From: Virgibacillus proomii
GTDB lineage: Bacteria; Bacillota; Bacilli; Bacillales; Amphibacillaceae
Assembly: GCF_900162615.1 (NCBI RefSeq)
Contig: NZ_FUFN01000009.1
Span: 960,402 to 1,024,401 of the forward strand
DNA length: 64,000 bases
Reading direction: 5' to 3'
Each line of letters begins with the position of its first letter. The first letter of the stretch is position 1. The notes under the pieces are model-generated. The model was not told where the DNA came from. It saw only the letters and a list, made by a program, of their open reading frames with translations, and did no database searches. Made by a program: the position numbers and the translations under genes. Positions 35,856 through 45,696 of the stretch are shown one piece after another.

Positions 35856-36521
35856 ATGGGAGATAAAAATAACGTTATATTCGACTTAGCCATTCGAACA
35901 GCAGATATGATTGTAAAAATGTTTGGGGATCGTTGTGAAGTGGCTGTACATGACTTCACTGATTTACAGCATTCGTTAATTCATCTTGCAGGTAATGTCA
36001 CAGGTAGGAAAATTGGTTCACCAATTACGGATCTCGTTTTAAATGAATTAACTAAAAAGCAAGAAGATGTACAAGATATTCCCAGTTATAAAACGCAATC
36101 CAAGCAAGGGAAAGTACTGAAATCCTCTACCGTTTTTTTAAGAGATGACAAGGAAAAAATTATTGGGGCACTTTGTATGAACTATGATATTAGTCTGTTC
36201 ATACAATTTGGTGGAGAAATTGAACAATTTATTAATTTTCAACAAGAAAAACAAGCAACGGAAACATTTTTTAATTCGGTACATGATGTTATTCACGAAA
36301 TGGTAGATCGAGTTATTCTCGATCACAAAAAAGCACCAGTAGAAATGTCAATTGACGAAAAAGTAGACTGTGTACGGATTTTAGATGAAAAAGGGGTTTT
36401 CTTAATAAAAGGAGCAACAGAGTATGTAGCTCAGAGACTAGGTGTATCAAAGTTTACTATTTATAATTACCTTCATAAGGTACGCTCGTTAAACGAATAC
36501 CAAGTTGAAGTAGAAAAATAG
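35856..36521 (+). CDS. YheO-type transcriptional regulator (PAS-like plus HTH)
   Basis: A 221-residue protein with an N-terminal YheO-like PAS domain (EVAVHDFTDLQHSLIHLAGN, residues about 28-47, and IIGALCMNYDIS) and a C-terminal HTH (GATEYVAQRLGVSKFTIYNY). DauR and related regulators share this layout. It precedes a broken PTS IIC gene and the serine dehydratase genes, which it may control. Confidence 0.8.
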   Translation: MGDKNNVIFDLAIRTADMIVKMFGDRCEVAVHDFTDLQHSLIHLAGNVTGRKIGSPITDLVLNELTKKQEDVQDIPSYKTQSKQGKVLKSSTVFLRDDKEKIIGALCMNYDISLFIQFGGEIEQFINFQQEKQATETFFNSVHDVIHEMVDRVILDHKKAPVEMSIDEKVDCVRILDEKGVFLIKGATEYVAQRLGVSKFTIYNYLHKVRSLNEYQVEVEK

Positions 36522-36721
36522 TAATAGCGCAAAATACACATAAAGACATTTTAAAAAGGACGATACTATTCATCTTGTTTTAGCTTTATTTCATTGTTTA
36601 GCTACAAAGCACCAAGAGGAATGAAGCAATGGGTGCATTAACTATGCTGCAATTGCACCTTTTTAGTAGAAGCGTATAGCGTTATGTAGGCGGCAATTTA
36701 TTACATGTTGAATTTTGAGGA

Positions 36722-37480
36722 GAGGTTGGTGATGCTACTGGAAGTATGGGAGGTGTAGCAGGTGCTGTACTCGATGCCTTAGCCATGGGTGTATCGCCAG
36801 TTTATGCATTAATCGTTGGTGTTTCTTCAGCCAAACTGAGATTACTTCCAGGCTTTATTGCTGGGTACCTAATATCATTTATTGTAAAACAAATTGAAGC
36901 CAAGGTTCCTGATCGACTGGATTTAATTGTTTCCATTTGTGTAGCCCGACCACTAACACGACTAATCGCTGTATTTTGCCGATCCAATCGTTGATGCCAC
37001 ATTACTGATATTAGCGGTATGATACCCGAAGCAACCAATACCAGCCCCATTACCTCATGGAAATCATCTTAGGAGGCGTTATCACCGTTGTTGCAACAGC
37101 TCTGTTAAGCTTGATGGCATTGCCTGCTATGCTTGGCTTAACAGGTGTCCCAATGGCAATAGGCGCACTAGCTGTGTTCGATTCTTCATTTATAAACTAT
37201 GTCTTTTTTATCGTATAAAATTTGGTGACCGAAAAACGACGATCACTGTTGCTATCGAACCGTTATCACAAGTAGATATCATCTTACTGGCTTTGCAGTT
37301 ATGTATGGATTTAATATGAATCAAAGGTGTAACTATTATGGCGCTTCGTTGCGCAGCATGCAGTGCGCTTTGGGGATATATTGGCTCTAAAACTTTAAAA
37401 TCCGATGGGTGCATGAATTGGCGGAAATTAACGGATAATGGTATAAAAAAGTTATTCATAAATGATTTACAAAGAATCGT
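36722..37480 (+). pseudogene. decayed PTS IIC-like membrane protein (PTS_EIIC_2)
   Basis: The plus-strand frames read GGVAGAVLDALAMGVSPVYA, SSAKLRLLPGFIAGYLISFI and, after frameshifts, ILGGVITVVATALLSLMAL-like and LTGVPMAIGALAVFDSSFIN, then ALRCAACSALWGYIGSKT-like sequence. Order and motifs match the PTS_EIIC_2 family of fused permeases. At least three frameshifts and a lost N-terminus make it inactive. Confidence 0.65.
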
Positions 37481-37516
37481 TTAACATAATAGTATAAACA
37501 ATAGGTGGTGATTGGT

Positions 37517-38179
37517 ATGAAATATAATTCTGTTTTTGATATTATCGGTCCAGTAATGATTGGTCCTTCTAGCTCTCATACTGCTGGCGCAGCAAGAATT
37601 GGGAAAGCTGCTCGCAACTTATTGGGCGAAGAACCAACATGGGCTAAAATTCACTTATATGAATCTTTTGCCAAAACCTATAAAGGTCATGGTACTGATT
37701 TCGCATTAGTAGGTGGGTTGCTTGGCTTTGAAACGGATGACCCACGAATGAGTAAAGCATTAGACATTGCAAAAGAACGCAATTTTGATATAGAGTTTAT
37801 TGAAGACACAGCTGCAGTTAATCATCCGAATACCGTGCGCTTAATCATAGGAAGTGATACGAATCAAATCGAATTAGTAGGTATCTCCATCGGTGGTGGA
37901 AAAGTTGAAATTACCGAGCTAAACGGTTTTGTGCTTCGCTTATCAGGTAACCATCCGGCTCTGTTAGTTATGCATAATGACAGATTTGGGGCAATTGCTT
38001 CGGTCACTAGCATATTAGCAAAACACGAAATCAATATTGGACATATGGAAGTAAATCGGAAAGATGTTGGTGATGAGGCGTTAATGGTAATTGAAGTGGA
38101 CCAAAATATAAAGGAAACGGTTATGCATGAACTACAAAAAGCAGCGCATATTACCAATATTTGCACGATCGTTAGTTAA
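37517..38179 (+). CDS. sdaAB: L-serine dehydratase, beta subunit
   Basis: A 220-residue SdaAB. The N-terminal domain begins SVFDIIGPVMIGPSSSHTAG, the serine-deaminase beta motif, and an ACT domain occupies about residues 148-220 (HPALLVMHNDRFGAIASVTS). With SdaAA it forms the 4Fe-4S enzyme that deaminates L-serine to pyruvate and ammonia. The ATG at 37517 follows AGGTGGTGATT; in-frame GTG codons upstream overlap that site. Confidence 0.93.
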   Translation: MKYNSVFDIIGPVMIGPSSSHTAGAARIGKAARNLLGEEPTWAKIHLYESFAKTYKGHGTDFALVGGLLGFETDDPRMSKALDIAKERNFDIEFIEDTAAVNHPNTVRLIIGSDTNQIELVGISIGGGKVEITELNGFVLRLSGNHPALLVMHNDRFGAIASVTSILAKHEINIGHMEVNRKDVGDEALMVIEVDQNIKETVMHELQKAAHITNICTIVS

Positions 38180-38204
38180 AATTTTAAGAGAAAGGGGTTA
38201 ATCT

Positions 38205-39071
38205 ATGTTTCGGACAGTAGCAGAACTTGTAGAGTTGGCAGAAAAAGAAAACATACCCATTTCGGAAGTAATGATTCGACAAGAAATGGACGTGAAAGAA
38301 AAAACTCGTGAAGAAGTTATGGCAGAAATGGAAAAAAATTTAGAGGTGATGGAAAAAGCGGTTGAGGACGGCTTAAAAGGGGTTAAGTCAGTAACCGGCT
38401 TAACTGGCGGAGATGCTGTATTAATTCAAAACTACATGAAAGAAAAAACACCTTTATCTGGCCATCTACTGTTGGATGCGGTAAGTAAAGCAATGGGAAC
38501 AAACGAAGTCAACGCAGCAATGGGGATTATTTGTGCAACTCCAACTGCAGGAAGCGCCGGTTGCGTCCCAGGGACATTATTTGCTGTAAAAAACCAATTA
38601 AACCCAACTCGTGAACAGATGGTACGATATTTATTTACCGCTGGGGCGTTCGGATTTGTTGTCGCCAATAATGCCTTTATCTCCGGAGCAGCCGGGGGAT
38701 GCCAAGCAGAAGTAGGTTCCGCGGGTGCGATGGCTTCGGCTGCTATTGTTGAAATGGCTGGGGGAACTCCGCAGCAATCAGCAGAAGCATTTGCCATTAC
38801 ATTAAAAAACATGCTCGGACTTGTTTGTGATCCGGTGGCTGGACTTGTAGAGGTTCCCTGCGTAAAGCGAAATGCAGCAGGTTCATCACTCGCCATTGTT
38901 TCTGCAGATATGGCGCTAGCTGGTGTCACCAGTCGCATTCCTTGCGATGAAGTTATTGGTGCTATGTATCGAATTGGCAAAACGATGCCTTCTGCTTTAC
39001 GGGAAACAGGAGAAGGCGGACTGGCTGATACACCAACGGGGCGTTGGTTACAACAGAAAATCTTTGGCTAA
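38205..39071 (+). CDS. sdaAA: L-serine dehydratase, alpha subunit
   Basis: A 288-residue catalytic subunit. The iron-sulfur cysteines are visible in TAGSAGCVPGTL, GLVCDPVAGLVEVPCVKRNA and SRIPCDEV. It starts 25 bp after sdaAB behind AAAGGGG, forming a two-gene operon. Confidence 0.95.
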   Translation: MFRTVAELVELAEKENIPISEVMIRQEMDVKEKTREEVMAEMEKNLEVMEKAVEDGLKGVKSVTGLTGGDAVLIQNYMKEKTPLSGHLLLDAVSKAMGTNEVNAAMGIICATPTAGSAGCVPGTLFAVKNQLNPTREQMVRYLFTAGAFGFVVANNAFISGAAGGCQAEVGSAGAMASAAIVEMAGGTPQQSAEAFAITLKNMLGLVCDPVAGLVEVPCVKRNAAGSSLAIVSADMALAGVTSRIPCDEVIGAMYRIGKTMPSALRETGEGGLADTPTGRWLQQKIFG

Positions 39072-39325
39072 TGAGCATGGTGGAGCAATAAATATTTTTG
39101 CTTCACCATCTTGGTTTATCTTCCACTTTTGTAAAAATGTTAATTCCGGTTTTCCCTTTTGTTTTTCCTAAAGTGAAACGAAGTACAAACGAGATAACCA
39201 ATGATTCCTTGGCAATTACCATTTATTATGCTTTCCAGTCACAGAACCTGCTATAAACTGTATAATGGTAACAAAAGCTAGAAGCTCTCGGTTAGTAGCG
39301 TAAAAACGACAGAACTTCTGACAAG

Positions 39326-39489
39326 CTAAAGTGAACCTTCATTTATTGGAATGTTTTTTCCAGAAATAGTAGTGCCGCAAAATATGACCTAAAGCCCACT
39401 GAACCAATCAGGCATTAGGGGCCGTTTCTCTACTTATTATCTATAACTCTTGAATGGGGAGTCTTACGGCACCTTACATACGGGATAAG
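39326..39489 (+). repeat. dispersed repeat family A, copy 2 (degenerate)
   Basis: TAAAGTGAACCTTCATTTAT to CTTACATACGGGATAAGG, with internal AATATGACCTAAAGCCC and AATCAGGCATTAGGGGCCG. The remainder of 39072-39690 holds similar repeat scraps and no gene. Confidence 0.65.
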
Positions 39490-39690
39490 GAAAACATGCC
39501 TCTAAAACAGGGTAAACGACGCTAGAGCGACAAGCCCTCTTTTAGTCGGCTTCCTTTAGATTCGAGCGATGATGACTTATCGTAGGAAGAGTTTGCTAGT
39601 CACTCAAGCGCTTAAGCTAGACAACGAAGCTACTTTTCAAAAAAGATATCCACAATAAAATAGTTTTACAGTTCCCTAAATAGTAAAGAG

Positions 39691-39718
39691 GCTAAATCTC
39701 TAAGAGATTTAGCCTTGT
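39691..39718 (-). terminator. terminator of the PTS operon
   Basis: AGGCTAAATCTC/(A)GAGATTTAGCCT hairpin, 8 bases beyond the last gene's stop codon on the minus strand. Confidence 0.75.
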
Positions 39719-39725
39719 CTTATGA

Positions 39726-40334
39726 TTAATATTGATCTGGACTGTAAACAAAAGCGTTTGGCACAACATTATTCGGATCATACGTTTCTAATATCTTTCC
39801 GTAGCGTTCTCTGTAATTATTTTCAACTTCTAATTGAGGAATTACCTTTGTTGCTTCTTCAAAGAAATGCTTAGAACCTCTACCCATTTCCTTTCCTCGT
39901 TTTGTATGTTTATCAAGTGCTACATCCATGATTTCCGGTTTTTTACCCATGGCAAAACCTTTAATAATAATATTTTTTAAATAATCACTAGATCTATCTT
40001 TCGTGCTTTCACATAAAATACGAATGGCATGAATGAAATACATTGGCTGATCGCCATCATTATACGGAAAATTCTTTCTCATTTCATTTAAATTTTGAAC
40101 ATGTAAAGCAGCATCTAAATTACCAAAGCCGATATCTTCAACTGAAATGGTTAATAATCTTCTCCACAGTCTGTCTAATAATTGTGGTGAACTAATATAC
40201 AATTCATATGCATATCCACAAGCTTCCTCCACCATTGCTCTACGAATTGCTTTCTGCAATGAAGAAACAATCTCATCCGTTGCAAAGTTATTTCTTGTTT
40301 TTGTTTCCGCCCAAATATTATAAGCTTGACTCAT
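39726..40334 (-). CDS. RarA/MgsA C-terminal-like protein in a PTS operon
   Basis: A 202-residue protein without the AAA+ ATPase part. LDRLWRRLLTISVEDIGFGN and the C-terminal KHTKRGKEMGRGSKHFFEEA match the C-terminal domain of replication-associated protein RarA (MgsA), which has RRL-I-SEDIG and a similar end. There are no Walker motifs, and the start (MSQAYNIWAETKTRNNF) with a GGAGAGA site suggests an intact short gene, not a fragment. It is the last gene of the PTS operon. Its role with sugar uptake is unknown. Confidence 0.65.
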   Translation of the reverse strand: MSQAYNIWAETKTRNNFATDEIVSSLQKAIRRAMVEEACGYAYELYISSPQLLDRLWRRLLTISVEDIGFGNLDAALHVQNLNEMRKNFPYNDGDQPMYFIHAIRILCESTKDRSSDYLKNIIIKGFAMGKKPEIMDVALDKHTKRGKEMGRGSKHFFEEATKVIPQLEVENNYRERYGKILETYDPNNVVPNAFVYSPDQY

Positions 40335-40404
40335 AGTAACGTCTCTCCTTGTTCATTTTCTGTTTGTAATATTGAATATCTAAAAAACTCCATAGATTAA
40401 AAGT

Positions 40405-40719
40405 TTAATTAGCTTGATATACTTCTATTAATTCTTGTACTAAAATCTTTATCGTTTCTGCACTCATCAGTTGATCCTCTGCATGAACTAACAGTAAGCT
40501 TACTTGGGGTTCTAACTTTTGCATTTCATCTGTTAAAACAGATGAATGAATATGGTGTGCTTCAGAATAAACATCAGAACCCTCTTGTAGCTTTTTCATA
40601 GCCGCTTCTCGATTCCCTTTTTTAGCATCGTCCAAAGCCATTAAATAGTTAGATTTTGCAAGTCCTGCACAAGTAATAATTTTCATTGCTACTTCGGATA
40701 AATTCTCCACCATGGACAT
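40405..40719 (-). CDS. PTS lactose/cellobiose-family IIA component
   Basis: A 104-residue all-helical IIA with the phosphorylation site in SEAHHIHSSVL and the conserved VHAEDQLMSAETIK segment. It relays phosphate from HPr to IIB. The start at 40719 is behind AAAGGAAAG, inside the end of the IIB gene (6-bp overlap), so the genes are coupled. Confidence 0.92.
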   Translation of the reverse strand: MSMVENLSEVAMKIITCAGLAKSNYLMALDDAKKGNREAAMKKLQEGSDVYSEAHHIHSSVLTDEMQKLEPQVSLLLVHAEDQLMSAETIKILVQELIEVYQAN

Positions 40720-40723
40720 ATTG

Positions 40724-41029
40724 TTAAGCTTTCCTTTCATCGTGTAGTTTGTGAGCTTGCTGTAATGCCTCTTCTCCATTAGCCATTGCATAGGTTCTAG
40801 GCTCCACAGCAGCTACAGGAATTTGTAATGTCTCTTGAATGGAATCTACAGCGTAAATAATCTGTGGGCCAACTAGACATACATCCCACTTTCCTTTTTC
40901 CTCTCCTAAACCATTATTCGATCTTGCTTCTATAACTACATCCTCATTTTTAATCGCAGCAGCCTTTTTCATTTTATCCACTAAGATAGAGCTTGACATT
41001 CCTGCATTACAAACTAATAAAATTCTCAT
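40724..41029 (-). CDS. PTS lactose/cellobiose-family IIB component
   Basis: A 101-residue IIB beginning MRILLVCNAGMSSS, with the phosphocysteine at residue 7 in the P-loop-like site. It takes phosphate from IIA and passes it to sugar on IIC. The ATG at 41029 lies 8 bases after AAGGAG; a GTG three codons earlier overlaps the site. Confidence 0.93.
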   Translation of the reverse strand: MRILLVCNAGMSSSILVDKMKKAAAIKNEDVVIEARSNNGLGEEKGKWDVCLVGPQIIYAVDSIQETLQIPVAAVEPRTYAMANGEEALQQAHKLHDERKA

Positions 41030-41064
41030 TTCATTCACTCCTTCTTATTGATTAAACATTTCAT

Positions 41065-43017
41065 TCAATCTAATAGATGTTTGTCAAAAAAAGATTTGGT
41101 TAAGCTAATAATCTTATCCAGAAACTCCTTCTTATCCTTCGCCTCCAGCAAGCTGGAGATAGAATCATTATCCAAGGCTAACTGCTGAATAAAATGAAAC
41201 AATGTGCTAACATCATCATCCATTTTATTTTCAATAGCTAACAGAAAAACAATTTTTATTTTTTCTCCATTATGGATGAGTGGCTTTTTTAGTAAAGCCA
41301 CATTGACCGTCGTTTTTTTCGCAAATGAAGTTAATGGATGTGGAATCATAAAATATTTGCCTAATGTAGTTGGATAATTTTCCTCTCGTTGAATCACATC
41401 CTTTACATATCCATCCACATCATCGATGCGGTTATGCTGTTTAAACTTCTGTGCCATCTTTCCAATTAATTCTGGGAATTCAAAAGCCTTGTCATATATT
41501 TCAACAAACTCATCACTAAACATTCTTAAAATCAACTTTTCATATCGATTGCTGTTTTTTATTTTATGGATGGTGTTAGCAAGGGAGAAATAATCACTTC
41601 GTTCCGGTATTCTCTCGATAACATGACATGGTATTTGTTCGTCTATATTTAAAATGTTTGTGGCAATGATTAAGTCTACATCATTATTTTCTAAATACTT
41701 CTCAAGAGCAATCAACGGCAGGCACGCTGTAACTTCAATATGATTGATAAAATTACTCGCAAGCCAATTTTGGATAATATGATTAATTCCCATACTTGTA
41801 TCACTAATCACAACTGTTTTTAACCGAATATTATTTTTTCTTAAAAAAATCTCAATATAGATGGCGATATAAGATATTTCATCATCTACTAAATACTTCT
41901 TTTGATATCGATACACGATATGAACAATCAACATCGCCACTTCATAAGCAAATGGATAGCGCTTCTTAATATCTCCTATAATCGGATTGGATAACTCATA
42001 GTTTGTATCTAACCGACGCAGCATATATTCGATATGAACCTTTAAATTCTCTATCGTTTCTACACTTTCCTTTAAATCGATACTATATTTATCCATTACT
42101 TCTCGGCTAAAATCATTCAATATGGTTAAGGCAGTAACACTGATATTTTCATCAACAGACATCGTACTTGTAGGTATTTTAAGTGACCAAAAGAAACGAT
42201 TTAAACCGGTTTTGTCATGCTCTTTAATATCGATTCCTGATTCGATTAATTCGTTAAGTAAAGAGCTTATATTCCCATTGAAAAATGATTTTGTCTCCGT
42301 CTTTATCGTAAAGCCAAATCTATTCCTAATAACAACAATATAAATCGCAACAACAATCATTTCGAAAGATTTATCATCGACGATAAGCTTTTGCGCAGCT
42401 AATTGATTTTTTATTTTTATTTTCAATAAATCAAGTTCTTTATAATCAAAATTTCCATTTACTAGTAGCTGTAAATCCTGCAAATAATCTTGTTTATCTG
42501 ATAAGACCAGCTCTTTTAGCATTTTAAATAACACATATCTTATTTCATCTTCTGACGCTTTAACACGGATCGTATTCTGGTGGAATCGAATAGGTGTAAC
42601 ATTATATTTATCATTTAACATTTGTTTGAGTTTACTTATATCTTTAAAAATAGTTTGCTCTGACACGTATAAACGATCTGCCAAATCATAGCAATCCTGA
42701 TGTCCTTTAAATAATACTTCTCCTAATATTGCATAGAGGCGATCATCATTATTTTGGTGCAATAGGGTTTGTTTTTTTACCATTGGGTCAATGAATGCCT
42801 TTAAGCTCTCTATATATTCCGGGTTAAGATAATAACCCTTTTTATTAGATGAATGAATACTAAAGCCTTCTTCACTTAATGCTTTATTAATTGAGGCGAT
42901 ATCATTTCTTACGGTTCTTGTAGAAACATTCAACTTATCAGCTAATTTAGCTCCAAATACTCCCGTGTTATTTTTAAGAATTAGCTCAATTATTTCTTTT
43001 TGGCGTTCCGTAAACAT
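41065..43017 (-). CDS. BglG/LicR-type PTS-regulated transcriptional activator
   Basis: A 650-residue regulator. The order is an N-terminal HTH_11 (GVFGAKLADKLNVSTRTVRN, about 17-36), a second HTH (CYDLADRLYVSEQTIFKDIS), two PRD domains with conserved histidines (about 190-400, EIIB-like at 400-480) and a C-terminal EIIA domain of the fructose/mannitol type with the phosphohistidine in IPHPLTS. The layout matches LicR/MtlR-type activators. It sits between IIC and IIB in the operon it most likely controls. Confidence 0.9.
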   Translation of the reverse strand: MFTERQKEIIELILKNNTGVFGAKLADKLNVSTRTVRNDIASINKALSEEGFSIHSSNKKGYYLNPEYIESLKAFIDPMVKKQTLLHQNNDDRLYAILGEVLFKGHQDCYDLADRLYVSEQTIFKDISKLKQMLNDKYNVTPIRFHQNTIRVKASEDEIRYVLFKMLKELVLSDKQDYLQDLQLLVNGNFDYKELDLLKIKIKNQLAAQKLIVDDKSFEMIVVAIYIVVIRNRFGFTIKTETKSFFNGNISSLLNELIESGIDIKEHDKTGLNRFFWSLKIPTSTMSVDENISVTALTILNDFSREVMDKYSIDLKESVETIENLKVHIEYMLRRLDTNYELSNPIIGDIKKRYPFAYEVAMLIVHIVYRYQKKYLVDDEISYIAIYIEIFLRKNNIRLKTVVISDTSMGINHIIQNWLASNFINHIEVTACLPLIALEKYLENNDVDLIIATNILNIDEQIPCHVIERIPERSDYFSLANTIHKIKNSNRYEKLILRMFSDEFVEIYDKAFEFPELIGKMAQKFKQHNRIDDVDGYVKDVIQREENYPTTLGKYFMIPHPLTSFAKKTTVNVALLKKPLIHNGEKIKIVFLLAIENKMDDDVSTLFHFIQQLALDNDSISSLLEAKDKKEFLDKIISLTKSFFDKHLLD

Positions 43018-43151
43018 AGATATCACCTACTCTCTTTAGAAAATATACTGGCTTTAAGACATCTCCAAAATATTAGCACGAATCACTAGTTCGGCAATAT
43101 CTCTATTAGTGGAAATTTACTTCGTACGTCCCCTTACTTAATACATATAAC

Positions 43152-44420
43152 TTAAGCTGTTTTTTCCTTTTCTTTTTTCAACTCATTGCTTTCCATGGCT
43201 TTAAAGAATGGAAAATAAATCAATGTCATTATGATTAAGCTGACAAAAACGAAGACCACAGCTTTCCAATCTAATGTCATTAAAAATGCTCCCACTCCAG
43301 GTGGCAAAAATCCTGGCGGGTTGGCAATTGGCATGCCAATAAGACCAGTAGTCATTGCAAAATACGTTAGTATGGTTATAAGTAACGGTCCGAATACAAA
43401 AGGAATGAACATAAATGGGTTTAATATGATTGGTGCACCAAATATGAGTGGTTCATTAATTCCAAATAGTGAAGGTATAATAGAAACCTTACCAATCGCA
43501 TTTAAGTTCTTTGCTCTTGATCGCATCATTAATAACACTAAACCAAGCGTTAACCCCGATCCTGTTACTTGTAATATGTTATAGTATAACCCAAACGTAA
43601 AGATGTGAGTTACTTCGGCGCCAGCGCTATAAGCGGCAATATTTTCCGCTTGATATGTTATTGCAAATGGTGCCCAGACTGCTGAAGTAATTGCCGGTCC
43701 GTGTAAACCGAAAAACCATAAAAACTGAGTTAAAAAGATAACAATTAATAATGATGGTAAACTATCCATCGAACTAATAGCTGGCGCTAAAACGTTCATA
43801 ATTACTTGTGGAAAAGCCACATCTCCTAGTTTTGTTGAAATAATGGCTATCGCCGTTGCAATAATAATGTTTACAACCATTGGAAATAAGTTACTAAAGC
43901 TATCCCCAACCATTTGTGGCACACTAGATGGAAGTCTGACAACCATTTTCTTATTAATCATAAATCGGGTTATTTCTACGGTTAAGATGGCAGAGATAAT
44001 ACTTACAAATAGCCCCTGAGCTCCTAAATAAGTTATATCTAAGCCAGACTCTGTAATTACCCCACTTAAAATCACATGAGTAATAATTGCTGTAATACCA
44101 TATTGGGATGATTTTAACCCATATTTCTTAGCTAAAGAATTGGCAATAAAAAACGCTGCATAAATGGATAATAATCCATTCGTAAACTTATCTGGATAGG
44201 TTAGAATTTCAATATTATTTGCAAAAAAATCATGGATAGGACCACTTGGAAACACATTCATAAATGCTATTGGCAAAATAAAAAACGATCCTATAATGAT
44301 AATTGGTATAATTGCAATCATTCCGTCTTTGATTGCTTGTAGGTGCTTCTGCTGTTCAACTTTATTTGCGATTGGCATCAGCCATTTCATTAAAGTTTCT
44401 TGAACTTTTGAGCTTTTCAT
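43152..44420 (-). CDS. PTS lactose/cellobiose-family IIC permease
   Basis: A 422-residue membrane component. The N-terminus (LMKWLMPIANKVEQQKHLQA) and INEPLIFGAPIILNPFMFIP, where the IIC substrate glutamate lies, are diagnostic. About ten helices. It is the first gene of the operon IIC-regulator-IIB-IIA-RarA_C-like. The sugar is a beta- or other diglycoside; no hydrolase is in the operon. A GGAGGTCGCC site precedes the ATG. Confidence 0.93.
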   Translation of the reverse strand: MKSSKVQETLMKWLMPIANKVEQQKHLQAIKDGMIAIIPIIIIGSFFILPIAFMNVFPSGPIHDFFANNIEILTYPDKFTNGLLSIYAAFFIANSLAKKYGLKSSQYGITAIITHVILSGVITESGLDITYLGAQGLFVSIISAILTVEITRFMINKKMVVRLPSSVPQMVGDSFSNLFPMVVNIIIATAIAIISTKLGDVAFPQVIMNVLAPAISSMDSLPSLLIVIFLTQFLWFFGLHGPAITSAVWAPFAITYQAENIAAYSAGAEVTHIFTFGLYYNILQVTGSGLTLGLVLLMMRSRAKNLNAIGKVSIIPSLFGINEPLIFGAPIILNPFMFIPFVFGPLLITILTYFAMTTGLIGMPIANPPGFLPPGVGAFLMTLDWKAVVFVFVSLIIMTLIYFPFFKAMESNELKKEKEKTA

Positions 44421-44473
44421 GGCGACCTCCTATTGTGAAGTTTTTTACTTGTTTGCTACAGCTTAACTATATA

Positions 44474-44489
44474 TGAAAACGGTTTTGGC
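44474..44489. promoter_or_regulatory. possible cre-like site upstream of the PTS IIC gene
   Basis: ATGAAAACGGTTTTGG fits the CcpA cre pattern with one mismatch and is nearly palindromic. It lies 55-70 bp upstream of the IIC start. The rest of 44421-44800 shows no gene. Confidence 0.35.
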
Positions 44490-44800
44490 CAGCAAATAAA
44501 CATTTTCCTCCCTAGTAGGAAAAGCTTTTTTCTGCTCTGGTTATTTATTTCCAATAAGCAAGTAAGTATACTTTCTCTAGCTTCAGATAACATGGCTTTT
44601 GAAGGGCAATATGTGGTTGAATAAAAGTATAGAGAACCAAAGCAACAACACATTCACTAGATTATTCTGGATTAGACTTTTTGAGCATCTCCAACAAATG
44701 CCATTTACTAATAAAACGATAGTAGCCATACTTCATTTTTACTATGTGTCATTTGTTAGGCACCTTAGAAACCACTCTACCCTGATATTTATACAGCAAA

Positions 44801-44829
44801 AAACGGATCTGCTATAAACAGATCCGCTT
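44801..44829 (-). terminator. terminator of the GbsR-type regulator gene
   Basis: GCGGATCTG/CAGATCCG stem followed on the minus strand by TTTTTTG. Confidence 0.85.
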
Positions 44830-44886
44830 CAAAAGGGGATTACGTTTTTCCTATGGTATATTCACTTTACCATCAATTAAAGAGGC

Positions 44887-45426
44887 TTAATCCTGCCCCT
44901 TTGGTACATACTTAAAAATTTCACCGGACTCAAAAAATTCTATTAAACGGCTAATCCAATTATAATAGTCTAGTGATTTTTTGATTTCCTCTAATAATAT
45001 ATTTATCTGGGCTTCTACTTCCTTACTCGGGAGTGCCTCTTCTTGCAGTTTCACTAATTGTCTGCGCAGATTGTGCTCTTGTAATCTGCTTTTACTAATG
45101 GTTTTACGCCAATTAGCAGAAAACAAAGTGATAAATGTTTGATAATAGTCATTATCTACTTTAATTAAATCTTTGCGTACACCTTTGACAAAAACTTTTT
45201 CAGCGATATTTAGTTCTATCATCTCACGAACCACTTGACTCATCCGCATTTTACTCATTCCCATTGCTTCAGACAATTGTTCGAGCGTCATTGGCTCCTT
45301 CCGCATGCAAATAATCCCAAATACCCTGCCAACCGTTTTAGAGACTCCAAAAGTATGCACATTATCGGCTATTTTTTCAATCATTTCATTTTCTAACATT
45401 TCCATTTGGTCTGCAAGCTTTTCCAT
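44887..45426 (-). CDS. GbsR-family regulator of osmolyte uptake (OpcR-like)
   Basis: A 179-residue MarR-like winged-helix protein of the GbsR/OpcR group: VGRVFGIICMRKEPMTLEQL, then the recognition region LSEAMGMSKMRMSQVVREM and a C-terminal helical dimerisation part. GbsR and OpcR repress choline and glycine betaine uptake genes in B. subtilis. It is divergent from opuCA across 270 bp, so control of that operon is likely. Confidence 0.85.
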   Translation of the reverse strand: MEKLADQMEMLENEMIEKIADNVHTFGVSKTVGRVFGIICMRKEPMTLEQLSEAMGMSKMRMSQVVREMIELNIAEKVFVKGVRKDLIKVDNDYYQTFITLFSANWRKTISKSRLQEHNLRRQLVKLQEEALPSKEVEAQINILLEEIKKSLDYYNWISRLIEFFESGEIFKYVPKGQD

Positions 45427-45696
45427 ACCTATTTACCCCTTGAATTGTACTATTGTAAAAGCTAATATACCATAATTTTTTCAAAAACAAAAAAGCCAAA
45501 TGTTGACTATTTTATAGCAAAATAAAGCAATTATACGAATAATCGAGTATAAAATGTGTAAAATATATTTTTTATACATTTTACAAAGATTATGAAGGGC
45601 TTTGCTGGTTTTGTTTTAATTTGCATTCTTCTATAATTACTTTAGGTCTATAAGGCGGTGAAAAGATCAAGAAAAATATGAAGGGGGTGCTTTGTT

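Noticed and set aside
38432..38980. 182-codon minus-strand frame opposite sdaAA
   Set aside because: Antisense to a gene with conserved Fe-S cysteines; proline/alanine-rich composition typical of a shadow frame.
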